Shown: piece after piece, positions 6,061-13,049 of the stretch
Position numbering within the stretch: position 1 is the first letter of the stretch
How the letters are laid out: each line of letters begins with the position of its first letter
Source: an uncultured Bacilli bacterium
Lineage (GTDB): Bacteria; Bacillota_I; Bacilli_A; RF39; UBA660
Assembly (NCBI GenBank): GCA_944329545.1
Contig: CALVIK010000006.1
Location: 1 to 24,325, forward strand
Reading direction: 5' to 3'
Length of the DNA: 24,325 nucleotides
Made by a program: the position numbers and the translations under genes
The notes under the pieces: model-generated
Told to the model about the DNA's origin: nothing
Databases searched by the model: none
The model's input: only the letters and a program-made list of their open reading frames with translations

Positions 6061-7533
6061 TTATATAACTATGGCAAATAAATTACTTGAACCTTTGTTA
6101 ACTAGTTTAGATAATGTTGCTTGTAATTTAAACCTAACTGTATCTGGCATTAATGAAAGTTTAGCTTGAATTCCTTCTTTAACAATAACATCTAAACTGC
6201 GACCAAATATTTCACTTTTCCAAATACTATTATTGTCATCTTCATCGCGCATTAAATAATTAATAAGCTCTTTGCTTTGAAGTTCAGAACCGATAATTGG
6301 TTCAAAAGTGCTTTCAACATCAACCCTAATCATATGAATTGAAGGGGCAACAGCTTTTAATTTAATGCCATAACGGCTACCTTGTTTAATAATTTCTGGA
6401 GTTTCTAAAGTCATATCAGCAAGGCTAGGTGAGGCTACTCCATAGCCAGTTGTTTTAACCATTTTAAGGGCATCTTTTATTTGGTCATATTCTTCTTTAG
6501 CTTCACCTAAATCTTGAAATAAAGTGAGTAATTGAGAACGACTAGTAATATCGACGCCAATTATTTCTTTTAGAACTTGATTATAAAGCTCGCTATTGGC
6601 TTTTAAAGTAACTTTAATTTCGCCAGTTGCCGTATTTACTTCAGACAAATAAGCTTTATCGATATAATCTGATGTTTCTAAATCGTTAGTGATACTGTCA
6701 ATATCGCGTAATTTATCGATTTCATAAATACTATTTCTAATTGTTTCTATGTAATTCTTTTTAAGCCAGTTATTTGGAGCAAGACAAGCGATCCAATCTG
6801 GCATTTCAACATCAATGCGAACAACAGGAAATTCATATAAAGCTTCCTTTAAAATGTTATAAGCATCACGCTCACTCATGTTTTCTATATTAAGTGGAAT
6901 AACTGGTGCGTTATAAGTTTCTTTTAATTTTTCGGCTAAACTTTCTGTTTCAGGAAGCATTGGATGAGCTGTATTTAAAATAACGATAAACGGTTTGCCT
7001 ATTTCAGTAAGCTCATTAGCAATTCTTTGTTCGGCCTCTAAATAATCATCGCGATCAAATTCACCGATAGAGCCATCTGAAGTAATTAAAACGCCAATAC
7101 TAGAATGATCTTTAATTACTTTTTCCGTACCAATTTCCGCTGCTTCAATGAAAGGTATTGCTTCGTCATACCATGGTGTTCTAACCATGCGTGGTCCATT
7201 TTCATCTTCGTATCCTTTAGAACCATTAATAATATAGCCAACACAATCTACTAAGCGAACATTAGCTGTAAAATCGTCTATTTTAATTTTTGCTGCATTA
7301 CTAGGAACAAATTTTGGTTCAGTAGTCATAATAGTTCGACCACCAGCACTTTGTGGAATTTCATCTAAAGTTCTTTTGCGTTCATATTCATCTTCAATGT
7401 TAGGAATAACTAAGGTTTCCATAAATTTTTTAATAAAAGTTGATTTACCAGTTCTAACGGCTCCAACAACGCCTAAATAAATATCACCACCAGTTCTTTC
7501 AGTAATGCTTTTAATTATGTCAGTTTTTTCCAT
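6061..7533 (-). CDS. spoIVA: Stage IV sporulation protein A (SpoIVA), spore coat morphogenetic ATPase
   Basis: Structural ATPase that polymerises on the forespore surface to form the basement layer of the spore coat, anchored through SpoVM and needed for cortex synthesis. At 490 aa it is essentially full length (492 in B. subtilis). The N-terminus is nearly invariant: ERTGGDIYLGVVGAVRTGKS, with Walker A GAVRTGKST at about residues 24-32, then PQSAGGRTIMTTEPKFVPS. The switch-like strand is VRLVDCVGY and a NTAHP segment lies in the nucleotide-binding part. The C-terminal third is the multimerisation and targeting region. The ATG follows AGTAGGGA. It is monocistronic, converges on the HAD gene, and has a SigE-like promoter, as expected for a mother-cell gene. 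It is the clearest evidence that this lineage sporulates. Confidence 0.97.
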   Translation of the reverse strand: MEKTDIIKSITERTGGDIYLGVVGAVRTGKSTFIKKFMETLVIPNIEDEYERKRTLDEIPQSAGGRTIMTTEPKFVPSNAAKIKIDDFTANVRLVDCVGYIINGSKGYEDENGPRMVRTPWYDEAIPFIEAAEIGTEKVIKDHSSIGVLITSDGSIGEFDRDDYLEAEQRIANELTEIGKPFIVILNTAHPMLPETESLAEKLKETYNAPVIPLNIENMSERDAYNILKEALYEFPVVRIDVEMPDWIACLAPNNWLKKNYIETIRNSIYEIDKLRDIDSITNDLETSDYIDKAYLSEVNTATGEIKVTLKANSELYNQVLKEIIGVDITSRSQLLTLFQDLGEAKEEYDQIKDALKMVKTTGYGVASPSLADMTLETPEIIKQGSRYGIKLKAVAPSIHMIRVDVESTFEPIIGSELQSKELINYLMRDEDDNNSIWKSEIFGRSLDVIVKEGIQAKLSLMPDTVRFKLQATLSKLVNKGSSNLFAIVI

Positions 7534-7581
7534 ATAATCCCTACTTTCTTTAATTTACTAAAGTTTATGAGTAGGATTTAT

Positions 7582-7610
7582 TTTATATGCTAAAAAAAAG
7601 AAGAATTTGA
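7582..7610 (-). promoter_or_regulatory. SigE-type promoter of spoIVA
   Basis: On the minus strand TCAAATT (7610-7604), 14 bp, CATATAAA (7589-7582) fits the SigE pattern; B. subtilis spoIVA is known to be SigE-dependent. The predicted start near 7575 leaves a leader of about 40 nt. The -35 overlaps the -35 of the divergent gene. Confidence 0.5.
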
Positions 7611-7634
7611 CTAAATAGTAAAAAATGATACAAT
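7607..7634 (+). promoter_or_regulatory. SigA promoter of the GreA-C-like gene
   Basis: TTGACT (7607-7612), 16 bp, TACAAT (7629-7634); predicted start about 7641. This places the TTG at 7640 outside the transcript and supports the ATG at 7655. Confidence 0.75.
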
Positions 7635-7654
7635 ATTAATTGGATGGTGATGGT

Positions 7655-8011
7655 ATGCTTAAAGTGGTTGATGTTCAGGATTTTGTCTGTTTAAGACACA
7701 AAAAAAATAATGATGTGGTTGATGAATATATTCAACTAGTCAATTCTCAGACTCCAGTTATTAATCAGGTCGGAGCTTTTGCAATTAAACAAATTGATGC
7801 TGGTAGCAATTTTGGTCAAAAATTAATTAGTAAAAAGGTTGGAACTAATGTTAAACTAGGAAACCTTAATTACACCATTTTGAAAATTTATAGTGAAAAA
7901 GATTTGTTAGAAGAAACAATCAAATTTTTTAATGATTTAGGTATGCCAGAAGAAGCAAAAAAATATGAACTTAAAATAAAAAGAATTGGGCAGAAAAGTA
8001 GGTCAAAATAA
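7655..8011 (+). CDS. Small protein with a GreA/GreB C-terminal-like domain
   Basis: A 118-aa basic-tailed soluble protein. Residues about 47-78 (GSNFGQKLISKKVGTNVKL, then YTILKI) follow the pattern of the FKBP-like C-terminal domain of transcript cleavage factors GreA/GreB (SPLG.ALLGKKVGD.V, then YEILEI). The usual N-terminal Gre coiled coil, which inserts into the RNA polymerase secondary channel, is absent; instead there are about 45 residues I cannot place. The C-terminus is a helix (EKDLLEETIKFFNDLGMPEEAKKYE) and a lysine-rich tail. It may bind RNA polymerase without cleavage activity, but that is inference. I chose ATG 7655, after GGTGAT and inside the predicted transcript, over a TTG at 7640. 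Confidence 0.6.
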   Translation: MLKVVDVQDFVCLRHKKNNDVVDEYIQLVNSQTPVINQVGAFAIKQIDAGSNFGQKLISKKVGTNVKLGNLNYTILKIYSEKDLLEETIKFFNDLGMPEEAKKYELKIKRIGQKSRSK

Positions 8012-8117
8012 AATACTAAAAATAATAACTTATGCATGGTAAAAAACCTAATTGCGGAGATTATTGTCAAAAAACAGTAAGAAATATAGATAATATTAAA
8101 AAAAAACTTAAAATATA

Positions 8118-8146
8118 TTGATTTTTCCTTGTAAAAATGGTATTCT
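8118..8146 (+). promoter_or_regulatory. Promoter of the HU gene
   Basis: TTGATT (8118-8123), 17 bp, TATTCT (8141-8146). Predicted start about 8153. The leader carries a short hairpin (TAAGC 8156-8160 with GCTTA) before AGGAGGT. Confidence 0.7.
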
Positions 8147-8192
8147 GTAAGTGTAAGCAACATAGCTTAACAAATTATAGGAGGTATTAAAA

Positions 8193-8465
8193 ATGACAAA
8201 ACAAATGTTAGTAAATTATATTGCAGAAGAAACAGGTCTTACTAAAGCTGATGCAACAAGAGCTTTAGATGCAATGATGAATGGAATTGTGGAAGGACTA
8301 AAAACAGAAGGGAAAGTTGCTTTAACTGGTTTCTGTACTTTTGCAACTCAACACAAAGAAGCTCGTCAAGGTCGTAATCCAAGAACTGGCGAAGCTGTAA
8401 CAATTCCTGCTAGAACTGCGGTTTCTATTAAAGCTGGAGCTAAATTAAAAGACGCTGTAAACTAA
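8193..8465 (+). CDS. hup: DNA-binding protein HU
   Basis: Nucleoid-associated histone-like protein that binds and bends DNA as a dimer. The 90-aa length is canonical. Helices in residues 1-40 are followed by the beta-saddle (GKVALTGFCTFATQHKEAR), the DNA-clamping arm GRNPRTGEAVTIPA and C-terminal KLKDAVN. TGFCTF replaces the more usual G.G.F, including a cysteine. An excellent ribosome site (AGGAGGT) and its own promoter and terminator suggest high, monocistronic expression. Confidence 0.97.
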   Translation: MTKQMLVNYIAEETGLTKADATRALDAMMNGIVEGLKTEGKVALTGFCTFATQHKEARQGRNPRTGEAVTIPARTAVSIKAGAKLKDAVN

Positions 8466-8484
8466 GGCTTTAAGCCTTTTTTTT
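8464..8484 (+). terminator. Terminator of the HU gene
   Basis: AAGGCT (8464-8469), loop TTA, AGCCTT (8473-8478), then a run of T to 8484. The stop TAA (8463-8465) overlaps the left arm. Confidence 0.85.
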
Positions 8485-8502
8485 AATGATTGGAGGATAT
8501 AA

Positions 8503-9594
8503 ATGTACGAAACAGCACTGAAACTTATTAAACAAATTGAAGATTTTGGTTATCAAGCTTATATCGTTGGTGGTTATCCTAGGGATTTATATTTAAAAAG
8601 AAGTAATGGTGATGTTGATATTTGTACAGATGCTAAACCACGAGATATTATGCAAATATTTCCTGATATTGTGACAACGAATGTGGAATATGGTTCAGTA
8701 GTTGTCATGTTTGAAAAAGTTAAATTTGAAATAACAACTTTTCGAAAAGACAATAAATATAGTAATTTTAGAAAACCAGTTGATATTGAATATGTTACGA
8801 CTTTGGAAGAGGATTTAAAAAGAAGAGATTTTACTATTAATACCTTATGTATAGATAAAGATGGTAATTTTATTGATTTATTAAATGCCAAAAGTGATTT
8901 AGATAATAAAATTATTAGAATGGTTGGTAATCCTAAATTAAGGTTAAAAGAAGATGCCCTTAGAATTTTAAGAGCCATTAGGTTTGCGACGATTTTAAAT
9001 TTTGAATTAGAGCCTGTTTTGAAAGTTTATATTAGAAAATATGGAAACTTACTAAAAAAATTATCAAAAGATCGTAAAAAAAGCGAATTAGACATTATTT
9101 TTGCTAGTAAAAATAAAGAATATGGCATTAAGTTGCTTTCAGAATTAAATTTAGCAAGCCCTTTAGATATCCCTAATTTATCGAAAATTAAAATTACCCC
9201 ATCGATGATTGTTACCTGGAGTCAGTTAAATGCTTTAGATAAATACAATTTTAGTGTGAACGAAAGAGAAACGATAAAGTCTTTGTTAGAACTTCAAAAC
9301 AAAAATTTATTAGATCCGCTTGTTTTATATCAATATGGATTATATGATTGTACTTTGGCAGCTGAGTTACAAGATGTATCCAAAAAAGAGATAAATGAAA
9401 TTTATGCTGATATGGCTATTCATAGTCGTTTGGATATTGCATTATCACCGGCAGAAATATGTAATATCTTAAATAAAAAGCCTGGCGCTTTTTTAAAAGA
9501 TATTATCCAAGATTTAGAAGTTAATATTTTGCATAAATCGTTAAAAAATAAAGAAAAAAACCTTAAAGAATATATTACTAATAATTATAAATAA
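8503..9594 (+). CDS. cca: CCA tRNA nucleotidyltransferase (class II)
   Basis: Adds or repairs the 3' CCA of tRNAs, and may overlap in sequence with poly(A) polymerase. The nucleotidyltransferase head shows IVGGYPRDLYL (about residues 21-31) and DVDICT, which carries the two metal-binding aspartates. RRDFTINTL, the RRDF motif of class II enzymes, follows at about 107. DALRILRAIRFA marks the neck, and the C-terminal half is the helical body and tail. Length 363 aa fits bacterial CCA enzymes. Both tRNAs in this window already encode CCA, so repair may be a main role. The ATG follows TTGGAGG by 9 bases. Confidence 0.92.
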   Translation: MYETALKLIKQIEDFGYQAYIVGGYPRDLYLKRSNGDVDICTDAKPRDIMQIFPDIVTTNVEYGSVVVMFEKVKFEITTFRKDNKYSNFRKPVDIEYVTTLEEDLKRRDFTINTLCIDKDGNFIDLLNAKSDLDNKIIRMVGNPKLRLKEDALRILRAIRFATILNFELEPVLKVYIRKYGNLLKKLSKDRKKSELDIIFASKNKEYGIKLLSELNLASPLDIPNLSKIKITPSMIVTWSQLNALDKYNFSVNERETIKSLLELQNKNLLDPLVLYQYGLYDCTLAAELQDVSKKEINEIYADMAIHSRLDIALSPAEICNILNKKPGAFLKDIIQDLEVNILHKSLKNKEKNLKEYITNNYK

Positions 9595-9604
9595 AACATA
9601 CCCT
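9576..9604 (+). promoter_or_regulatory. Possible SigE-type promoter of the secreted 196-aa protein
   Basis: TACTAAT (9576-9582, 5 of 7 to KMATATT), 14 bp, CATACCCT (9597-9604, 7 of 8 to the SigE -10). The predicted start near 9611 falls on the ribosome site AGGGTG (9610-9615). Low information content; a chance match is possible. Confidence 0.27.
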
Positions 9605-9619
9605 TTAATAGGGTGTTTT
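9593..9619 (+). terminator. Hairpin after cca that overlaps the next ribosome site
   Basis: AAAAC (9593-9597) plus ACCCT (9600-9604) pair with AGGGT (9610-9614) plus GTTTT (9615-9619), leaving a 2-nt bulge and 5-nt loop. The stem includes the cca stop and the AGGGTG ribosome site of the next gene. There is only a weak T-run, so termination is uncertain. Confidence 0.4.
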
Positions 9620-9622
9620 CTT

Positions 9623-10213
9623 ATGAAAAAAATTATTATTTTATTAATATTTTTAATGTTTTTTTTAAATCATTTAGATATTCAGGCGTCAACTGCTAAA
9701 AAAATTGATTTAAAGACTAAAGAAAATGAAATAAATATAATCTTTTTAAAATTAGAAAATAGTATATCTGTAATAATTGATGAGCTCGATCAAAGCAAAT
9801 TATTTTTTTTTAAATATGATAATGATAAAGGACTAAAAAAAGCTTTGAATATTTTTGATATTAAACCAAAATTTTTTGATATTGCTAATAGCGAGGGCTA
9901 TATCGATAATGTTTATATTGAAAAAGGCAAATATACAATGATAAAAGTTCAAGATTATAATTTGTGTATCGTTAGTAGTAAAGTAGAAACAAAGGATTGT
10001 GATTTTATTTATTTGCTCTCTTTAGATGATATATTTATGGTAAATAAGAATACGACCGCAGTTTTTTATGATGAAAATATTAAAGATGAATATTTAGCAG
10101 AAATAAATGAATCTTGGATAGAAAGCCATATTGTTAGTTTAGATAGCTTTACTATTTTAAAACTAAACAAAGAAGAATACAGTATTTTTGTTGTACCTCT
10201 TGCCAACAAATAA
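9623..10213 (+). CDS. Hypothetical secreted protein
   Basis: I do not recognise this 196-aa protein. Residues 1-22 form a signal peptide (MKK, then a long Ile/Leu/Phe core, ending IQA) with no lipobox cysteine, so export and cleavage near residue 23 are likely. The mature part alternates beta-strands (INIIFLKLENSISVIID, YTMIKVQDYNLCIVSS, SIFVVPLA). Its opening resembles the first strands of metallo-beta-lactamase-type domains such as the ComEC tail, but no HxHxDH motif exists, so this is only a structural hint. It has two cysteines (C116 and C125 by my count), which could form a disulfide. The ATG follows AGGGTG by 7 bases, within a hairpin shared with the cca end. Confidence 0.72.
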   Translation: MKKIIILLIFLMFFLNHLDIQASTAKKIDLKTKENEINIIFLKLENSISVIIDELDQSKLFFFKYDNDKGLKKALNIFDIKPKFFDIANSEGYIDNVYIEKGKYTMIKVQDYNLCIVSSKVETKDCDFIYLLSLDDIFMVNKNTTAVFYDENIKDEYLAEINESWIESHIVSLDSFTILKLNKEEYSIFVVPLANK

Positions 10214-10228
10214 ACAAATGTTTATAAT
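10200..10228 (+). promoter_or_regulatory. Promoter of dnaD-nth
   Basis: TTGCCA (10200-10205), 17 bp, TATAAT (10223-10228). The -35 lies in the last codons of the preceding gene. Predicted start about 10235, inside the ribosome site AAGTGGTGA (10232-10240), giving a leader of about 10 nt. Confidence 0.75.
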
Positions 10229-10244
10229 ATTAAGTGGTGATTTT

Positions 10245-10865
10245 ATGACTGGCAAAATAATTGAAATATTGCAAAATAATATTGTTGTTCCAAAAATATT
10301 ATTAACTAATTACAAAAAATTAAAAATTACAAGTGGAGAATTAATTTTATTAATTTATTTTTTGGATAACAATGATTTTGATTTGGAGAAAATATGCGCT
10401 GATTTGCAATTGAAAAATGCGGAGGCTTTAAAATTAATTGATGGATTATCTAAAAAGGATATTATTAAATTAAAAAAGAAAATGAATAATAATGTTTGTG
10501 AAGAGTATGTTTGCTTAGATGAGTTATATAACAAATTGGCGCTTCTTTTAATAAATGAAGATAAGAAAGTTGAAACAACAATTTACGATGAGTTTGAAAA
10601 GGAATTTGGACGAACTTTAAGTCCTATGGAATATGAAATTATTGGCGCTTATTTGGAATCTGGTTTTACCGAAGAACTTATCAGAGCGGCTTTGAAAGAA
10701 GCTATTTATAATGGCGTTACTAGTTTAAGATATATTGATAGAATTTTATATGATTGGAAAAAAAAGGGAATAAAGAATAAAGAAGATTTACAAAACAAAA
10801 ATAGTAAATCTGCTAAAACGAAAAAGGAAGTATTTGATTATGACTGGCTCAACGAAAATGATTAG
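10245..10865 (+). CDS. dnaD: DnaD-domain replication initiation protein
   Basis: Primosome protein used at oriC and in restart to help load the replicative helicase. The N-terminal winged-helix part (about residues 1-95) starts KILLTNYKKLKITSGELILL. The C-terminal DnaD/DnaB_2 domain spans about 115-180 and includes the signature EFGRTLSPMEYEII and YIDRILYDWKKKG, with a lysine-rich linker and the typical terminal YDWLNE. It has 206 aa. I chose the ATG at 10245, four bases after AAGTGGTGA; an upstream in-frame ATG has no ribosome site and precedes the promoter. nth overlaps its 3' end, as in the dnaD-nth pair of Bacillus. Confidence 0.92.
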   Translation: MTGKIIEILQNNIVVPKILLTNYKKLKITSGELILLIYFLDNNDFDLEKICADLQLKNAEALKLIDGLSKKDIIKLKKKMNNNVCEEYVCLDELYNKLALLLINEDKKVETTIYDEFEKEFGRTLSPMEYEIIGAYLESGFTEELIRAALKEAIYNGVTSLRYIDRILYDWKKKGIKNKEDLQNKNSKSAKTKKEVFDYDWLNEND

Positions 10866-11463
10866 TAATTATATGGATGAATTGTTTCCAAATCCCAAGT
10901 GTGAGCTTAATTATCAAAAAGATTATGAACTTCTTTTAGCGACAATGCTAAGTGCGCAGACAACTGATAAAAGAGTAAATTCTGTGACAGATATTTTATT
11001 TAAAAAATATCCAAGTATAAAAGAACTTTCTGAGGCGAATATATCAGACATTATTGATATTATAAAACCTATTGGAACATTTAATAAAAAAGCGCAAAAT
11101 ATTATTGAAATTAGTAAAAGTTTAAAACAATATGGTGGAAAAGTTCCCAACAATCGAGAATATTTAGAAAGTTTACCGGGCGTAGGTCGCAAAACAGCTA
11201 ATGTGGTTTTAAGTAATTTATTTGATGAACCTTGCATAGCCGTTGATACGCACGTATCTAGGGTTAGTATTAGATTAGGACTTGCAGAAAAAGGCGATAG
11301 CCCGCTAATAATTGAAAACAAATTAACTAAAAAGTTTCCTAAAGATAAATTAGCAAGACTTCATCATCAATTAGTGCTATTTGGTAGGTATTATTGTACT
11401 GCTAGAAATCCAAAATGTGTAAATTGTAAATTAAAAAGTATATGTAAAGAAATCCATAAATAA
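10840..11463 (+). CDS. nth: Endonuclease III (DNA glycosylase/AP lyase)
   Basis: Base-excision repair enzyme that removes oxidised pyrimidines and cleaves the AP site. The helix-hairpin-helix reads LPGVGRKTANVVL, with the catalytic lysine in RKTA; the catalytic aspartate is in VDTHV. The C-terminal 4Fe-4S loop is C-x6-C-x2-C-x5-C (CTARNPKC, VNC, KLKSIC), all four present. The 207-aa length is typical. ATG 10840 lies 9 bases after GGAAG and overlaps dnaD by 26 bp; TTG 10834 is too close to that site. Cotranscribed with dnaD. Confidence 0.95.
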   Translation: MTGSTKMISNYMDELFPNPKCELNYQKDYELLLATMLSAQTTDKRVNSVTDILFKKYPSIKELSEANISDIIDIIKPIGTFNKKAQNIIEISKSLKQYGGKVPNNREYLESLPGVGRKTANVVLSNLFDEPCIAVDTHVSRVSIRLGLAEKGDSPLIIENKLTKKFPKDKLARLHHQLVLFGRYYCTARNPKCVNCKLKSICKEIHK

Positions 11464-11478
11464 GATTTCTTTTTTTTA
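11447..11478 (+). terminator. Terminator of nth, containing its stop codon
   Basis: AAGAAATC (11447-11454) pairs with GATTTCTT (11464-11471) around a 9-nt loop whose end is the TAA stop; T-run to 11478. Confidence 0.8.
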
Positions 11479-11558
11479 TAAAAATTTAGTAAAAAAAGAA
11501 GGATTTTTTTGATAAATCTTCTATGATATATAGTAGAGGGACAAAAAAGGAGAATGTT

Positions 11559-12455
11559 ATGAATTATTATAATGAAATAAAAGATGTGCTAGTTAAAAAT
11601 GAAATTTATAAAAAAGTAAAAGATTACTCTAAAAATAAAAGTGATTTAAATAGTTATTTTGAGGTAGGAAGGCTTATAGTAGAAGCTCAAGGCGGAGAGG
11701 CACGAGCTAAATATGGTAATAAATTAATTAAAGAATATTCAGAAAAACTAACTAAAGAACTTGGAAAAGGATACAGTTATAGAAGTTTGGTATTAATGAG
11801 AAATTATTATATTAAATTCAAGAATTTGCAGGCAGTGCCTGCACAATTGTCATGGAGCCATATTTGTGAATTATTAAATATTAAAAATATTAATGAACTC
11901 AATTATTATATTTATATTACTAAAATGCAAAATTTGTCATATCGCGAACTCCACTATAGAATAAAAAGTAATGAATATGAAAGAATTGGTAATCAAATGG
12001 AACTAGAAACGCCTAAAATAAATACATTAATAAAAAATCCAATATTAATAAAAGTTAAAAATAAAAATGATAAATTAACAGAATATGTTCTACATCAATC
12101 TATTTTAGAAAATATGGAAGATTTTTTAAAAGAACTTGGAATAGGTTTTACATTTTTAGGTAGTGAAGTAAAAATAAAGATGGGAGATAGATATAATTAT
12201 ATAGATTTTTTATTATTTAATTATAAGTATAACTGTTTTGTAGTGATAGAACTTAAAATTACAGAATTGAAAGCAGAATATATAGGTCAAATAACTAAAT
12301 ATATTGGTTATGTAGATAAACATATAAAGGAATCGTTTCACGAAAAAACAGTTGGAGTTATTATTTGTAAAAAAAATAACGAGTTTATTATGGAATATTG
12401 TACTAATCTAAGTATTTTTACAACAACATATTTAGTAGAAGAAACTAATATTTAA
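11559..12455 (+). CDS. DUF1016/YhcG-family PDDEXK nuclease
   Basis: A 298-aa protein of the YhcG (DUF1016) family, predicted nucleases often found alone or near restriction systems and mobile DNA; function is not settled. The N-terminal DUF1016_N helical domain (about 1-150) shows SYFEVGRLIVEAQGG, YGNKLIKEYSEKL and SYRSLVLMRNYY, then LSWSHICELL. The C-terminal PDDEXK fold (about 165-298) has ILENMEDFLKELG, then YIDFLLFN for the aspartate strand and VVIELKI for the ExK motif, followed by GQITKYIGYVD. ATG 11559 follows AAGGAG by 5 bases. Isoleucine is very often ATA here, unlike the ATT-rich neighbours, suggesting transfer. It sits exactly between dnaD-nth and ponA-recU, blocks that are adjacent in Bacillus. 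No partner methylase or specificity gene is present. Confidence 0.88.
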   Translation: MNYYNEIKDVLVKNEIYKKVKDYSKNKSDLNSYFEVGRLIVEAQGGEARAKYGNKLIKEYSEKLTKELGKGYSYRSLVLMRNYYIKFKNLQAVPAQLSWSHICELLNIKNINELNYYIYITKMQNLSYRELHYRIKSNEYERIGNQMELETPKINTLIKNPILIKVKNKNDKLTEYVLHQSILENMEDFLKELGIGFTFLGSEVKIKMGDRYNYIDFLLFNYKYNCFVVIELKITELKAEYIGQITKYIGYVDKHIKESFHEKTVGVIICKKNNEFIMEYCTNLSIFTTTYLVEETNI

Positions 12456-12523
12456 CTTAAATGTAAAATTAGACATAAATGGAGAATATTGGAAATTTTT
12501 GAAGAACCTTATTTTTTAGAAAT

Positions 12524-12547
12524 AAAAAAAGACGCTTAAAGCATCTT
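12524..12547 (-). terminator. Terminator of the PBP transcript
   Basis: On the minus strand AAGATGCT (12547-12540), loop TTA, AGCGTCTT (12536-12529), then TTTTT. The one mismatch is a U-G pair only in minus-strand RNA, so the hairpin is directional. The stop TAA (12548-12546) overlaps the stem. Positions 12456-12523 hold no gene I can support. Confidence 0.75.
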
Positions 12548-13037
12548 AATTAACAGTAATAATTCTTTTAATAGTATTTACTAATACGCCTTGATAAGAA
12601 ACTTTATAAGTAATAGTATAAGTTTCGGCTGTGGTACCTATTTCTATTAAATCAGCTGTAATACCAGCAGCGTTAGTGATTGTTCTATTAACTTTAACAT
12701 CATCAGTAATATCTTCACCATCTAAAGTAGCTTTAATTGGATTTTCTGGTTCATCATAACTATCGCCTACGGATAATTGAACATTAGCGTCTCCAACTAA
12801 GCTAACTTCAATGTCGCTAACATCAGCGCGGTCGTAATCCACTTTTGTTTCAACGCCTTTACTATCAGAACCGCTAAAATTAGCATAGCTAGCTTTAACT
12901 ACAAATGTTGGTGAATCTGTTGTTAGGCTAACCGAAGCACTAGTATTAGCTGTTGTTGTTAGTAATTGTAAGCCACTAGCGGTTTTTAAATATACTTTGT
13001 AGACTACACTACCTAACCGCTTATTATTAACACCCAT
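12546..13037 (-). CDS. In-frame C-terminal continuation of the class A PBP beyond a TAG codon
   Basis: A 163-codon reading frame in the same frame as the PBP gene, separated from it only by TAG (13052-13050) and four sense codons. Its first part (GSVVYKVYLKT, ending FVVKASYANFSG..SKGVE) supplies the strands missing from the fibronectin III-like domain that the PBP begins in its last 50 residues. The remainder (about 75-163) looks like a bacterial Ig-like/DUF5011-type domain (IEVSLVGD.., TYTITYKVSYQG). The first ATG (13037) has no ribosome site, so independent translation is unlikely. Together this suggests one original gene of about 987 codons that is now split by a nonsense codon, or is read through at low level. 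An assembly error is the alternative. The gene ends in its terminator. Confidence 0.75.
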   Translation of the reverse strand: MGVNNKRLGSVVYKVYLKTASGLQLLTTTANTSASVSLTTDSPTFVVKASYANFSGSDSKGVETKVDYDRADVSDIEVSLVGDANVQLSVGDSYDEPENPIKATLDGEDITDDVKVNRTITNAAGITADLIEIGTTAETYTITYKVSYQGVLVNTIKRIITVN

Positions 13038-13049
13038 AATATAATTTAA

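Noticed and set aside
8032..8121. 29-codon ORF (begins MHGKKPNCGDYC, ends with TGA at 8119-8121) between the GreA-C-like gene and HU
   Set aside because: The peptide looks natural and has a CxxxC pair, but there is no ribosome site upstream of the ATG, and its stop lies in the HU -35. Not enough to call a gene.
12481..12540. Short frame after the DUF1016 gene (TTG at 12490, 16 codons) as a gene remnant
   Set aside because: Too short to compare with anything and without a credible ribosome site spacing; treated as intergenic.
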